The notes under the pieces are model-generated. The model was not told the DNA's origin, did no database searches, and saw only the letters and a program-made list of their open reading frames with translations. A stretch of 64,000 nt of DNA, from assembly GCF_001583495.1 (NCBI RefSeq), contig NZ_LQAQ01000061.1, positions 372,001 to 436,000 of the forward strand, written 5' to 3'. Source of the DNA: Flammeovirga sp. SJP92. GTDB taxonomy: Bacteria > Bacteroidota > Bacteroidia > Cytophagales > Flammeovirgaceae. Below, piece after piece: positions 25,695 to 34,419 of this stretch. The position numbers were made by a program, and so were the translations under genes. Position 1 is the stretch's first letter, and each line of letters opens with the position of its first letter.

Positions 25695-26270
25695 ATGCCA
25701 ATCGCAGTACTTACTCAAGCTATCGTTTCTGCTATTTCTATTCCAACAGAAGCCGATAATATTAATCTTCATATGAAAAATGGAGACCTTGTTTCATTGA
25801 CAAAAGCTGAGTTGAAAGAAAAGAAATCTACTTCAACAGAGATCGTATATAAAAGAGATAAAGAATACCATAAAATACCTGTTCAAGAGATAGAATATGT
25901 CAGATATGAATCATTAGATACTTATGACAAGACAGTCGATTTTATTGAAGAGTACAATCTTATGATACAAGAAATGGACGAGCATGTTCTGGAATACTAT
26001 AACACGAAGAGATATAAAAAATCACGTACATCACAAACCTTTGCTGTAGCTGGATGGACACTTGCAGTTACTGCCAATCCTCTGTTTTGTGCCGTTGCCC
26101 CTATTCCTACCACTCAAGCAATTTTGACAATGAAAAAAGCCGATAAAACGCATGTAGTCAGTGGTAAAGAATGGAAAGCAGTAAAAAAAGCACAAAAGGA
26201 GAAAGTGAGAGATTTAAAAGAAAAAGCCAAATTGGAAGAAGAAATGGAAATGCTGGCAAAAATCAACTAG
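25695..26270 (+). CDS. Hypothetical protein with central hydrophobic segment
   Basis: 191 aa, no family recognised. An N-terminal hydrophobic stretch (MPIAVLTQAIVSAISIPTEA) could be a signal sequence. A beta-rich part follows (NLHMKNGDLVSLTKAELKEK, then STEIVYKRDKEYHKIPVQEIEYVRY), resembling proteins that set out a storage or stress parameter list. A hydrophobic segment lies at about 115-140 (TFAVAGWTLAVTANPLFCAV). The tail is highly charged and helical (KAVKKAQKEKVRDLKEKAKLEEEMEMLAK). Single gene with its own terminator and about 280 bp of upstream sequence. Confidence 0.65.
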   Translation: MPIAVLTQAIVSAISIPTEADNINLHMKNGDLVSLTKAELKEKKSTSTEIVYKRDKEYHKIPVQEIEYVRYESLDTYDKTVDFIEEYNLMIQEMDEHVLEYYNTKRYKKSRTSQTFAVAGWTLAVTANPLFCAVAPIPTTQAILTMKKADKTHVVSGKEWKAVKKAQKEKVRDLKEKAKLEEEMEMLAKIN

Positions 26271-26290
26271 TGAAATCCATTTTCAATGAT

Positions 26291-26344
26291 AAAAAAAGAG
26301 TCATCCCTTGTTGTTATTTACATAGGATGACTCTTCTTTTTTTG
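26291..26344. terminator. Bidirectional terminator
   Basis: Perfect 11-bp stem AAGAGTCATCC/GGATGACTCTT with a 17-nt loop and A/T-tracts on both sides. It separates the convergent 191-aa protein gene and the M28 peptidase gene. Confidence 0.85.
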
Positions 26345-26357
26345 GTTTATATGAACT

Positions 26358-27923
26358 CTATTGAGCCATATCCCAAATTGTCAAATAACTCAATTTTGTA
26401 ATCTCTGTTGCCTTATCCATCATGATTTTATCTGCATGATCTGAAACTTGATGGTAATCTTCATGACCTCCAGTATGATACCAGAAATAAGGAATTCCTT
26501 CTTTATCAAAATTCACATTATCTGAACCTCCTGCTTCTCCTTGTTTCGTTTTGCCATCAAACATTTCAAGGTTGATATTATATTTTTCAATATTCTGGGC
26601 ATTAAGTTCCCATGTAGAAGGGTTCTCAGCATTATAAATAAAGCTTACTTGATTATCCTTACTATGCCAATCTCCTCTTCTACCAATCATATCAAAATTC
26701 AAATACATTTTGATCTTGGACTTATCTTCAAAGTTTCTCAAGAAATGTTTTGAACCATGCAATCCTTTTTCTTCAGCTGTCCAAGCTGCAAAAAGCATCG
26801 TTTTCTTAGGTGCTACGCCTGTAGCCTTTGCTGCTTTGGCAATACCCAATATAGCTGCCACGCCAGAAGCATTATCATCCGCACCGTTCCAAACGTATCC
26901 TTCTCTTTTTCCTAAGTGATCATAATGAGCTCCTATCATCACCAAGCTATCCGGTGTTGTACCTTCAATTTTGGCCATTACATTTCTCACTCTTTTTCTT
27001 TCCACATCACTATTTGCTTTAAAGGTAGCATCTGTAGCCAATAAAGACGCTTTATATAGTTTACCTGAATTAATCGAAGCCCTGTAAGCTTCAATTTCAC
27101 TTTTCTCAATCAGTGATGCCATAATATATTCTCCTCCCATAAATAAAGGTGGTATCGCACTCACTTCATTTATAGGACTGTATAACCTTGTATCGTAAAA
27201 TGAAGATAATGGTCTATCTCCCTCGTAATATTTCCTATTATCTCTAAAAGGAATATTGTGTGCATGCTGAGGTAGTTTTCCATCCGGTTCAATTTCAATA
27301 ATTGCCAATGCACCATATTTCTTTGCTAATTCTTCTTTTAATTTATGAATTTGTTTTTGGGGTAAATCGTTAATAACATTACCAACTGTTCCATCTTGTG
27401 GAACTCCTTTTAGTCTCACCCAAATTTTTCCTTTGAGTTCTTTTTTAGCGAAATCATTGTAGCCTAATGAATCCACCTGTATTCCGTAGCCTACAAAGAT
27501 AAGAGATCCTTGGCCATTTATACTATTTGGGGCCGCTTTAACTTCATAATCGGTATGATTTGTAAAGGAAAACTCTTGTCCTTTTTGATTTTTGATCGAT
27601 AAATACTGGTTTTCTGACGCTTTATATTCTAAAACATCAAAAGTTTGAAAATAAGTTGCCTTACCATTGACAACGTCTCCAGCAGGCTCTAATCCCATAA
27701 ATTCAAACATGCTTGCTATATATTCCGCCGCTCTATAGGCTCCTGGTCTTCCTGCTTCTCTTCCCTCCATCCAATCAGAAGAAAGGTAAGTTAGGGTAGA
27801 TGCTACTACACCCTCATCAATAGCCTCCAAACCTTTTTCTTTCGGCGACTGGGCAAAGCTTTGTGAAAGCGATTGTATAAATAATAGGGTTAATAAAATT
27901 GTGTAGGTTGATAATTTTTTCAT
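26358..27923 (-). CDS. M28-family zinc aminopeptidase, exported
   Basis: 521 aa with a signal peptide (MKKLSTYTILLTLLFIQSLSQSFAQ). A PA-type insert (about 110-260) precedes the M28 catalytic domain: GAHYDHLG supplies the first zinc His, NGADDNASGVAAILGIA the bridging Asp, WTAEEKGLHGSKHF the catalytic Glu and a second Glu, LNFDMIGR the next Asp, and HTGGHEDYHQVSDHADKI the last His. All metal ligands are present, so it is expected to be an active di-zinc peptidase releasing N-terminal amino acids outside the cytoplasm. Monocistronic. Confidence 0.94.
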   Translation of the reverse strand: MKKLSTYTILLTLLFIQSLSQSFAQSPKEKGLEAIDEGVVASTLTYLSSDWMEGREAGRPGAYRAAEYIASMFEFMGLEPAGDVVNGKATYFQTFDVLEYKASENQYLSIKNQKGQEFSFTNHTDYEVKAAPNSINGQGSLIFVGYGIQVDSLGYNDFAKKELKGKIWVRLKGVPQDGTVGNVINDLPQKQIHKLKEELAKKYGALAIIEIEPDGKLPQHAHNIPFRDNRKYYEGDRPLSSFYDTRLYSPINEVSAIPPLFMGGEYIMASLIEKSEIEAYRASINSGKLYKASLLATDATFKANSDVERKRVRNVMAKIEGTTPDSLVMIGAHYDHLGKREGYVWNGADDNASGVAAILGIAKAAKATGVAPKKTMLFAAWTAEEKGLHGSKHFLRNFEDKSKIKMYLNFDMIGRRGDWHSKDNQVSFIYNAENPSTWELNAQNIEKYNINLEMFDGKTKQGEAGGSDNVNFDKEGIPYFWYHTGGHEDYHQVSDHADKIMMDKATEITKLSYLTIWDMAQ

Positions 27924-28068
27924 TTCGACAAGTGTATGTTTAACAGTCGAAAGGTCGGGCTTTTAATGGGAAGATGAAATGAAATTTAGTTAATAAAGAG
28001 CAACATTATTCACTACATCTATACAGTGCTTTACTCCTATTTATTCAGTTTGTTTTAACTCATGAAAA

Positions 28069-28845
28069 TTAAATGGAAGAAGTATAATAATTTACGCTGT
28101 TATTATTACCAATTAATTTTTCTACTCCCGCCTTGAATGATACCAAGTCGGGACTTGATGTAAAAAATTGATGTATGACTTTTTCTTCATTCGTCACATT
28201 GGGCATTAATCTTTTGATTTGCTTCACTACTGCAGGCGCTGGATCAATTAAGTTGACTTTTTCACCTACTATTTTTTGAATATCTTCTTTCAAAAAAGGA
28301 TAATGTGTACAGCCTAATACAATCTGGTCCACATTTTCATTGATCATTGGCGTTACCAAAGGAGTAAGCACATCAAGTGATTTTGAAGTACCTGCAGCAC
28401 CTTCTTCTACTAATTCCACCATGCCATAACCCGGTTGAACAATGACATTTACACCTTTTGTAAACTTCTCTTTGGTCTGTTTAAATAGTTCTCCAGAAAA
28501 CGTTCCTTCTGTGGCTAAAACCCCAATGGCTTTGGTTTTAGAAGATAACGCAGCAGGTTTTACGGCAGGTTCCATACCAACAAAAGGAATGTTATACTGT
28601 GCTCTAAGTGATTTGATGACAGCAGCAGTGGCGGTATTACAAGCAACTACTATGATACTTGCTCCATTTTCAATGAAAAAATCTGTAATCTTTACCGCTC
28701 TTTCAATTAATTCCTCCTTGGTTTTTGAGCCATAAGGTATGTACTGCTGATCCGCATAATAAAGTGTAGTGTAATTAGGATATTGTGCTTGAAATGTTTT
28801 CCAAACGGATAACCCTCCTAAACCAGAATCGAAGAAAGCAATCAT
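28069..28845 (-). CDS. murI: Glutamate racemase
   Basis: Makes D-glutamate for peptidoglycan. 258 aa, full length. The substrate-binding start FFDSGLGGLSV, the first catalytic Cys in VVACNTATAAV and the second in VLGCTHYPFL are all present, as is a PFVGMEPAVKPA segment. It is the last gene of a tight three-gene operon after DUF1573 and DUF4340 proteins (3-bp gaps), with its start 3 bp past the preceding stop codon. Confidence 0.95.
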   Translation of the reverse strand: MIAFFDSGLGGLSVWKTFQAQYPNYTTLYYADQQYIPYGSKTKEELIERAVKITDFFIENGASIIVVACNTATAAVIKSLRAQYNIPFVGMEPAVKPAALSSKTKAIGVLATEGTFSGELFKQTKEKFTKGVNVIVQPGYGMVELVEEGAAGTSKSLDVLTPLVTPMINENVDQIVLGCTHYPFLKEDIQKIVGEKVNLIDPAPAVVKQIKRLMPNVTNEEKVIHQFFTSSPDLVSFKAGVEKLIGNNNSVNYYTSSI

Positions 28846-28848
28846 AAC

Positions 28849-29751
28849 TTATTTTCTTTTGCGGGGATCATTTGCATCAAAGAAATGCCAAGAGACGAGC
28901 ACATCTTGAATCTGCTTAGAATCGATTTCCGCCACTTCCTTTGTTTTTGGAAAATAAGCAAACACTTTATTTTCAAAAGGATAAATTCCAACCTCAACAT
29001 TATAAGCTTTAACAAGCTCTTCTAACACTACTCTTGAGAAAGGTCTGTATTTTGAAACTGTATCAGCAATAAAAGATTCTCTTACCTCAAAGTGGTTTCC
29101 TTTGATATTTGGCAATGCAGTAATAAACTGATAAACGGCTGCAGAATCTAAATTATCCACTCCCCTAACATCATAAAATTGTTTCCCGAATGTAATTAGA
29201 ACATTATTTTCAGGATTTCTATCATACTGTATATCAAAGGACTTCAATGTCTTCCATGAAGTCCTAAAAATGGTCTTATCCCTCCATTCTGCTTCTGTAG
29301 GGGAAAATATTTTCTCTAAATTGACAAACTGACCTGGCACTTCAATGGCGTATGTCTTTCCATCGATCTCACCAAATGACACTGCATCACTCTCTGATTG
29401 AATTTTAGCGTTAAAGACCGGAATATTAGAAATATAGATCACTACTTCTTTTCCTTTATCTAATCCTTTTTCCTTTGTTTCAATAATTTTAGTCTGTTGA
29501 ATAGCCTGAAACAACATACCTACTTTCTGAGGAGATAAATCCACGATTTCATCCATGACCCATCTCCCATCTTCTAATTTTTGAATAGAGTGCCCATCAA
29601 TATCAAACTGGGTGATATCACCTAGGTTTTCAACCTTAAAAAAGGCTACATTTTCTGGTTTGTTTGCTGTTGAAAAATCAACAAAAGAGAAACCTATTGC
29701 CACAATCAGCAACAGGTTCACTCCTATCAATACTTTTATTCTGTTTGTCAT
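28849..29751 (-). CDS. DUF4340-like membrane-anchored protein
   Basis: 300 aa. One N-terminal membrane helix (IKVLIGVNLLLIVAIGFSFV) anchors an extracytoplasmic domain made of repeated ubiquitin-like strands: ITQFDIDGHSIQKLEDGRWVMDE followed by SPQKVGMLFQAIQQTKIIE, then IYISNIPVFNAK and SFGEIDGKTYAIEVPGQF. This pattern matches DUF4340, whose members often sit beside ABC exporter subunits; none is present here. Middle gene of the DUF1573-DUF4340-murI operon. Function unknown; an envelope role is inferred from topology and neighbour. Confidence 0.75.
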   Translation of the reverse strand: MTNRIKVLIGVNLLLIVAIGFSFVDFSTANKPENVAFFKVENLGDITQFDIDGHSIQKLEDGRWVMDEIVDLSPQKVGMLFQAIQQTKIIETKEKGLDKGKEVVIYISNIPVFNAKIQSESDAVSFGEIDGKTYAIEVPGQFVNLEKIFSPTEAEWRDKTIFRTSWKTLKSFDIQYDRNPENNVLITFGKQFYDVRGVDNLDSAAVYQFITALPNIKGNHFEVRESFIADTVSKYRPFSRVVLEELVKAYNVEVGIYPFENKVFAYFPKTKEVAEIDSKQIQDVLVSWHFFDANDPRKRK

Positions 29752-29754
29752 TTC

Positions 29755-30846
29755 TTAGTTTCCTTCCGTAGATTTCACATCTGCCTCAACATACAATGTG
29801 CTTTCAGGTTTCTTTGGATCATTAGTGATAATTGTAATCGACTTCTTTACTTGACGATTATAATTACCCGCCGTAAAAGTAACATCCAATTTTGTGCTTT
29901 CACCCGGTGCCAAAGTTGTCTTTTGAGGTTTTGTAGCCGTACAACCACAACTGGCCTTTACTTTTCTCAGAATCAACTCAGAAGTACCTGTGTTTGAAAT
30001 TGTAAATGCTACCGATTTTTTATCCAAAGCTTTCATTTCACCCAATTGCTGTGTCATTTTATCAAACTCCACAGTAGGTGTACTCCCATCTTCTGCTAAG
30101 CTTGAAAAATCCTCTTTAATATGTGAACTGATATTGATACGTTTTTTTGGTGTTTCCAAATCGGAAGTCGGCAACTGAAAATATTCAAATAAATAGCCAT
30201 AGTCATCTTTCATAGAAGCATCATAACTGATGTAGACTGTTGTCGTATCCTTAGATCCCAATCTGTTTTTAGTACCCCATACTTTAATGTAATCAGGAAC
30301 CTTCACCTCATTATATTTAATATTGATTGGGGATACACCTTGATTATAAATAATAGTAGACACAGTATCTTTTTTAGTATTTAAAATATTACCTACTAAA
30401 ATATGAGTAGTTTTAAATCTTAAATTGCCAATTTCCATTGGATACCAATCCTTAGGGCCTTTTGGTCTTGGAATCACATTTCCCTTAATAGTCAGCACTA
30501 ATACCTGTGGATTGCCATTGGTTCTCACAGAAATAGTCTTTGTAAATGGTCCCGGTCTATTCTTTGTAGAATAACTTACTTGTACATATCCCCTTCCTTT
30601 TACTGCCACTTCATCCGTTGACCAGTTGGGAGTTGTGCAACCACAACTTGCCTTTACACTTGTCAGTTTCAATGGTTTATTTCCTTGATTGGTAAAATCA
30701 AAGATCGTTTCGGCATCTCCATCTTCTTCTTTGATGTCTCCAAAATCGTGTACAAGAGAATCAAAAACGATTTTAGATTGAGCGAATAATGGATTAAATA
30801 AGCAGGAAAAAATTAATAATGATAGACTTATATATATCTTTTTCAT
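29755..30846 (-). CDS. DUF1573-repeat exported protein
   Basis: 363 aa with a signal peptide ending LFNPLFAQ. Two clear DUF1573 (immunoglobulin-like) modules each carry the diagnostic cysteine motif: VKASCGCTTPNW near residue 65 and VKASCGCTATKP near residue 300. Each is followed by a KxxRPGPFTKTISVRTNG or YNRQVKKSITIITND strand pair. A third, middle module without the cysteines occupies about 140-240. These proteins are common exported Bacteroidota proteins without a known reaction. First gene of the operon that ends with murI. Confidence 0.85.
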   Translation of the reverse strand: MKKIYISLSLLIFSCLFNPLFAQSKIVFDSLVHDFGDIKEEDGDAETIFDFTNQGNKPLKLTSVKASCGCTTPNWSTDEVAVKGRGYVQVSYSTKNRPGPFTKTISVRTNGNPQVLVLTIKGNVIPRPKGPKDWYPMEIGNLRFKTTHILVGNILNTKKDTVSTIIYNQGVSPINIKYNEVKVPDYIKVWGTKNRLGSKDTTTVYISYDASMKDDYGYLFEYFQLPTSDLETPKKRINISSHIKEDFSSLAEDGSTPTVEFDKMTQQLGEMKALDKKSVAFTISNTGTSELILRKVKASCGCTATKPQKTTLAPGESTKLDVTFTAGNYNRQVKKSITIITNDPKKPESTLYVEADVKSTEGN

Positions 30847-30884
30847 CTTTAAGACTTAAAATTTCGTGTTTGGTATTTTAATTG

Positions 30885-30892
30885 CAAAAATA
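30885..30892 (-). promoter_or_regulatory. Promoter -7 element of the DUF1573-murI operon (TATTTTTG)
   Basis: Exact TAnnTTTG match on the minus strand 38 bp before the start codon. No TTG is found at the usual distance upstream. Confidence 0.4.
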
Positions 30893-31117
30893 AAGATAAG
30901 TTTTATATACTGATAATCTTTTTTTGACGTTATAGTAATAAGCTTTTTAAAAGAAATAATAATAATCTTATTGGTTCTTAAATATTTACAAAAAAAATAG
31001 TATTATTGAGTTTAGATACTATTGATCTACTCGCAAACTCATGTAATTATATTACGGAAGCTTATTGATTATTAGGAATTTTTTTAACGAAATTAACGCA
31101 TTATACCAAGGATATCT

Positions 31118-31681
31118 ATGGGGTACATGGAACATTTTAGCGTAAAAACTTTCAAGCAGCAATTAGCGATGAAAAAAATATCGCTTGCATTCCAGGGAAT
31201 TTTTTCTCAGGATGTACTTGCATTGATTGGTAAAAGTCTACGCAACACTCCCGAAAGTAGAGTTATAGCAAAACGCCTTTTTGCAATAGTAATTGAAATG
31301 GCACAAAATATTCATCACTATTCTGCAGAAAAACAGTACTCAGAGAAGGACGGAAGAGATATTGGCGTGGGAATTGTAGCAATAGCAGAAGATGATCATC
31401 ATTATATAATTACTTCGGGAAACTGTATAGTCAAGACAGAAGTTCCCCCTTTGATTGAAAGGGCTAATTACATCAATGGACTATCACCTGAAAAACTAAA
31501 AGAATTCTATCGTGAGCAACGTAAGGCACCTCAAAGAGAGGGAAAGCCAGGGGCAAACTTAGGATTTATTGACATGGTTCGTAAATCAGGTAACCCGATT
31601 GAAATTAATATAAAAGAGTACGACGAGACCAGATCATTTTTTATATTATCGGTTAGAGTTAACAAGGAACTACAAAATTAG
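31118..31681 (+). CDS. siaB: SiaB-family (GHKL-type) protein kinase
   Basis: 187 aa. Shows a degenerate GHKL ATP-binding fold: an N-box-like IVIEMAQNIHHYSA, IGVGIVAIAEDDHHYIITSGN and a lid/G2-like GANLGFIDMVRKSGNPIEI. This is the pattern of SiaB-type proteins (DUF6272), which in Pseudomonas phosphorylate the STAS-like partner SiaC on a threonine. The SiaC homologue follows after 6 bp, supporting the call. M4 (MEHFSVK) is an alternative start. No phosphatase (SiaA) or diguanylate cyclase (SiaD) gene is nearby. Confidence 0.85.
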   Translation: MGYMEHFSVKTFKQQLAMKKISLAFQGIFSQDVLALIGKSLRNTPESRVIAKRLFAIVIEMAQNIHHYSAEKQYSEKDGRDIGVGIVAIAEDDHHYIITSGNCIVKTEVPPLIERANYINGLSPEKLKEFYREQRKAPQREGKPGANLGFIDMVRKSGNPIEINIKEYDETRSFFILSVRVNKELQN

Positions 31682-31687
31682 AATAGC

Positions 31688-32065
31688 ATGGAAAACTTCC
31701 ATATTGACGGATCAACTTATATTCCGAGAATTGATTTCAATGCTGAAACAGGAGTTTTAGAGATAGAAGGGGAATCGTATCACGAATATACCACAGAATT
31801 TTTTGGTCCTATTTTTAGCTGGCTTGAAGACTATTTAGAAGAGTCGGGAAAAGAAATTACGATGAATTTCAAGATGTCATACTTTAATACATCTTCATCT
31901 AGAAGGTTTTTAGAGATTCTGACGCTGCTTGAAGAATACCAAAACAACAAAGAAGGACAAGTTGTTGTAAATTGGTATTATGAAGAAAATGATGTGGACA
32001 TGTTAGAAAGTGGTGAGGAATACGCTGATGACGTTGAACTTACATTTAACTTACTACCTTATTAA
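31688..32065 (+). CDS. siaC: SiaC-family regulatory phosphoprotein (DUF1987)
   Basis: 125 aa, matching DUF1987 throughout: YIPRIDFNAETGVLEIEGESYHE at the start, FFGPIFSWLEDYLEE, and the phospho-acceptor segment MNFKMSYFNTSSSRRFLEIL. The threonine falls at residue 68, the same number as the phosphorylated Thr68 reported for P. aeruginosa SiaC. In that system unphosphorylated SiaC activates a diguanylate cyclase. Second gene of a two-gene operon with the SiaB-like kinase, closed by a strong terminator. The downstream target here is unknown. Confidence 0.9.
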   Translation: MENFHIDGSTYIPRIDFNAETGVLEIEGESYHEYTTEFFGPIFSWLEDYLEESGKEITMNFKMSYFNTSSSRRFLEILTLLEEYQNNKEGQVVVNWYYEENDVDMLESGEEYADDVELTFNLLPY

Positions 32066-32088
32066 TCCACGCTTATCACTTAAGTAAG

Positions 32089-32121
32089 GGTGAAAAGATA
32101 TCAATCTTTTCACCTTTTTTT
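32089..32121 (+). terminator. Terminator of the siaB-siaC operon
   Basis: Perfect 11-bp stem GGTGAAAAGAT/ATCTTTTCACC with a 4-nt loop and a run of seven T. Confidence 0.9.
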
Positions 32122-32394
32122 ATGCCCAAAATTTTATATCACATTCTCTAGTAACACAAAGTTCAACCTCTTAGCTATGGTATAGCTTTTTGCAGAATAA
32201 ATCAGACACAACTACAATACTAAGCAACTCGGTTTAGGTTACTTTCTAATAAAAACAGAACCGATATAACAGCATTCACTTCTTTTTTTCTTGGCAAACT
32301 TACCTAACCTATTTTATTATTTTAACAACAGATTTATTTGTATATTTAATAAGGAACACCCAAAGATTTCACTACTAACTAAAATACCATTATT
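32122..32394. other. Gene-free stretch upstream of the alpha/beta hydrolase
   Basis: AT-rich, no ORF with coding character. It holds a weak inverted pair TCGGTT/AACCGA near 32230-32263. No clear TAnnTTTG element precedes the next gene. Confidence 0.4.
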
Positions 32395-33390
32395 ATGAGC
32401 CCAAAAAAGAGAATTTTAATAATTCATGGACGTGCCCAAAAACCAAGAAAAGAACAAATTAGAACAATATGGTATGATGCTATTGCCCACGGATTGAAAA
32501 GAGACATCGATGATGACATGGTTAAAAAATTTGAAAACTGTGAGAAGGAATTTATTTATTATGGAGACATCACAAACAAAAGGTTTTTCAGTAACAAATA
32601 TGAAGATGACAAATTAAGGAAAGAGACATTGAAAACCTTAAAAACCTATAAGGCTAAAGATTTCACTAAAGAAAAATATGATGAGCTTCACAACTTCGGC
32701 TACATCAATGAGGGACTTGCAGATCTCTTCTCTTCTTCTCTTAACTTATTTAATATTGGAGAATCACTTATAAAAACAAAAGCTCCAGATGTCATAGAAT
32801 ATTGGAACAAGGATTCTGAGTTCAATAACCTCGTTCAAGAAAGGTTAATTTATCCTCTAAGAAAATACCTACAACAAGGAGACGAGATTATGCTAATTGC
32901 TCATAGCCTTGGCACCATCATTAGTTATGATGTGTTATGGCAACTATCACACCTCAATGAGTTCAATGCTAATATTGGGAATAATAAGGTAAATCTGTTT
33001 GTCACTTTAGGCTCTCCTCTTGGTGATATACATGTAAAAGATAACCTCAGAGGTACTAGCTTGCGTGTCTATTCTCGACCCAAAAATTGTGATAACAGAG
33101 AACTTGAGCAAGAACTGGTTTCAAAAGATCAAAAACGAAAATACCCTACCATTATTCATAAATGGATCAACATTTCGGCAGAAGACGATTACATATGTCA
33201 CGATAGTCATATTGCAGACGATTTTGAAGAAATGATTGATCTTAACCTTATTAAAAAAGAGAACTTTTTAGAAGAAAAGGATAAAATCTACAATCTCGCC
33301 GTTAAGGATGGAAAATCGAATCCTCACGCTTCTGTGGGTTATTTAATTCACCCTCGGTTTATCAACGTTTTATCAGATTGGTTGAGCTAG
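32395..33390 (+). CDS. Alpha/beta-hydrolase-fold protein (lipase/esterase-like)
   Basis: 331 aa, no signal peptide, so probably cytoplasmic. It opens with KRILIIHGRAQ (strand plus oxyanion HG), has the nucleophile elbow MLIAHSLGTIISYDVLWQL (Ser), VNLFVTLGSPLGD, WINISAEDDYICHDSHIADDF (likely acid residue) and a late NPHASVGYLIHPRFINVL (likely catalytic His). An insert of about 90 charged residues lies between the first strand and the elbow. The pattern resembles PGAP1/lipase-type or effector-like esterases; substrate unknown. Monocistronic with its own terminator. Confidence 0.78.
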   Translation: MSPKKRILIIHGRAQKPRKEQIRTIWYDAIAHGLKRDIDDDMVKKFENCEKEFIYYGDITNKRFFSNKYEDDKLRKETLKTLKTYKAKDFTKEKYDELHNFGYINEGLADLFSSSLNLFNIGESLIKTKAPDVIEYWNKDSEFNNLVQERLIYPLRKYLQQGDEIMLIAHSLGTIISYDVLWQLSHLNEFNANIGNNKVNLFVTLGSPLGDIHVKDNLRGTSLRVYSRPKNCDNRELEQELVSKDQKRKYPTIIHKWINISAEDDYICHDSHIADDFEEMIDLNLIKKENFLEEKDKIYNLAVKDGKSNPHASVGYLIHPRFINVLSDWLS

Positions 33391-33400
33391 TCTTTTTCAA

Positions 33401-33438
33401 GAAGTCATCGAGATATATTTTTCGATGACTTTAATTTT
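33401..33438 (+). terminator. Terminator of the alpha/beta hydrolase gene
   Basis: 10-bp perfect stem AAGTCATCGA/TCGATGACTT (33402-33411 and 33422-33431), then TAATTTTTA. Confidence 0.75.
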
Positions 33439-33558
33439 TAGAAAGTTATTGACACTGTAATTAAATGCATTGTAAGTTTTTGAAAGAGGGTAAGTTTGAA
33501 ATGAAGTAGTATTATTCTTAGATTTACTCGAATCTATTAATAAGACTGCTGACCAAAC

Positions 33559-34125
33559 ATGAAAGCTAAAAATTTAATGCAATTTATTCCGTTAGGAATT
33601 GTCACCTTATTATCAATCTTGTACTTTCTTGAGATTAACCTCACTATGTATCAAGATGAAACCATTACCAAAGGCTCTCACCTTTCTATCAATATCAAAT
33701 ACCTTTTAGCTATAACCGGTGTATCAATTACGTATTTACTTCTTTTCTTGAAAATTGATTACTGGAAGCATGTATTTGCTGTAGTACTAATGACTAGTAT
33801 TTTTCAACTTACCCAATTTTATTCTTTCACTTTTTATGTATCTTTTATAGATATATCATCGTTGGCATTATTTATTTTTCATCTCTCAGCAAACAAAAAC
33901 CTCATGGATAATTTTCGAAGTTTCCATAAGAAAAGTGAAGAAGAAATAGTGGAAAGTAATGAATTTCAAATTCAATTCTTTGAGAAAAAATACAACCAAG
34001 TGCACTCTGATGAATTAAAATTGATAATCCACCAAAACACTATGGTACCTGAAGCTATTGAAGCTGCTCGACGTTTAATTCAGAAAAGACGACAAGAGAG
34101 AAAATTAGTTGAAGAAAATCAGTAG
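33559..34125 (+). CDS. Membrane protein of unknown function
   Basis: 188 aa. Four hydrophobic segments in the first 115 residues (FIPLGIVTLLSILYFLEI, YLLAITGVSITYLLLFL, VFAVVLMTSIFQLTQFY, FIDISSLALFIFHLSA). A charged cytoplasmic tail of about 70 residues, mainly helical, ends MVPEAIEAARRLIQKRRQERKLVEENQ. The tail segment HSDELKLIIHQNTMVPEAIEAARRL resembles the short helical motif seen in proteins that couple membrane position to turnover, but no family is identified. No partner genes. Confidence 0.7.
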   Translation: MKAKNLMQFIPLGIVTLLSILYFLEINLTMYQDETITKGSHLSINIKYLLAITGVSITYLLLFLKIDYWKHVFAVVLMTSIFQLTQFYSFTFYVSFIDISSLALFIFHLSANKNLMDNFRSFHKKSEEEIVESNEFQIQFFEKKYNQVHSDELKLIIHQNTMVPEAIEAARRLIQKRRQERKLVEENQ

Positions 34126-34344
34126 AATGGTCCTATGAAATAAGAAGATATTTAGTATTATCCTGATAAAAGTGAATGGATTACACTTACTGAGAAAGTA
34201 GCAATAAGTCACCTCAATTTACCATAAACCTGACTCAAATTACCAGTCCTAAGACAAACCCAATTTTTCATTATTCGTCTAAAAAAAGAAGTGATGCAGT
34301 AAAAGTAGTTATTAGAATTGAGAAATATGATATTCAATTTTAAA

Positions 34345-34385
34345 TAAAAAAAAGCTCAACCCCTAAAAATTAAGGGAGGAGCTCA
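34345..34385 (-). terminator. Terminator of the TonB receptor-lipoprotein-hisI-folE operon
   Basis: Stem of AGCTC/GAGCT plus CCCTTAA/TTAGGG pairs with a small internal bulge, followed on the minus strand by a run of eight T. Lies about 35 bp past the folE stop. Confidence 0.75.
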
Positions 34386-34419
34386 AATCCAATATAACTT
34401 CTAATTAACTAAGACTTTA

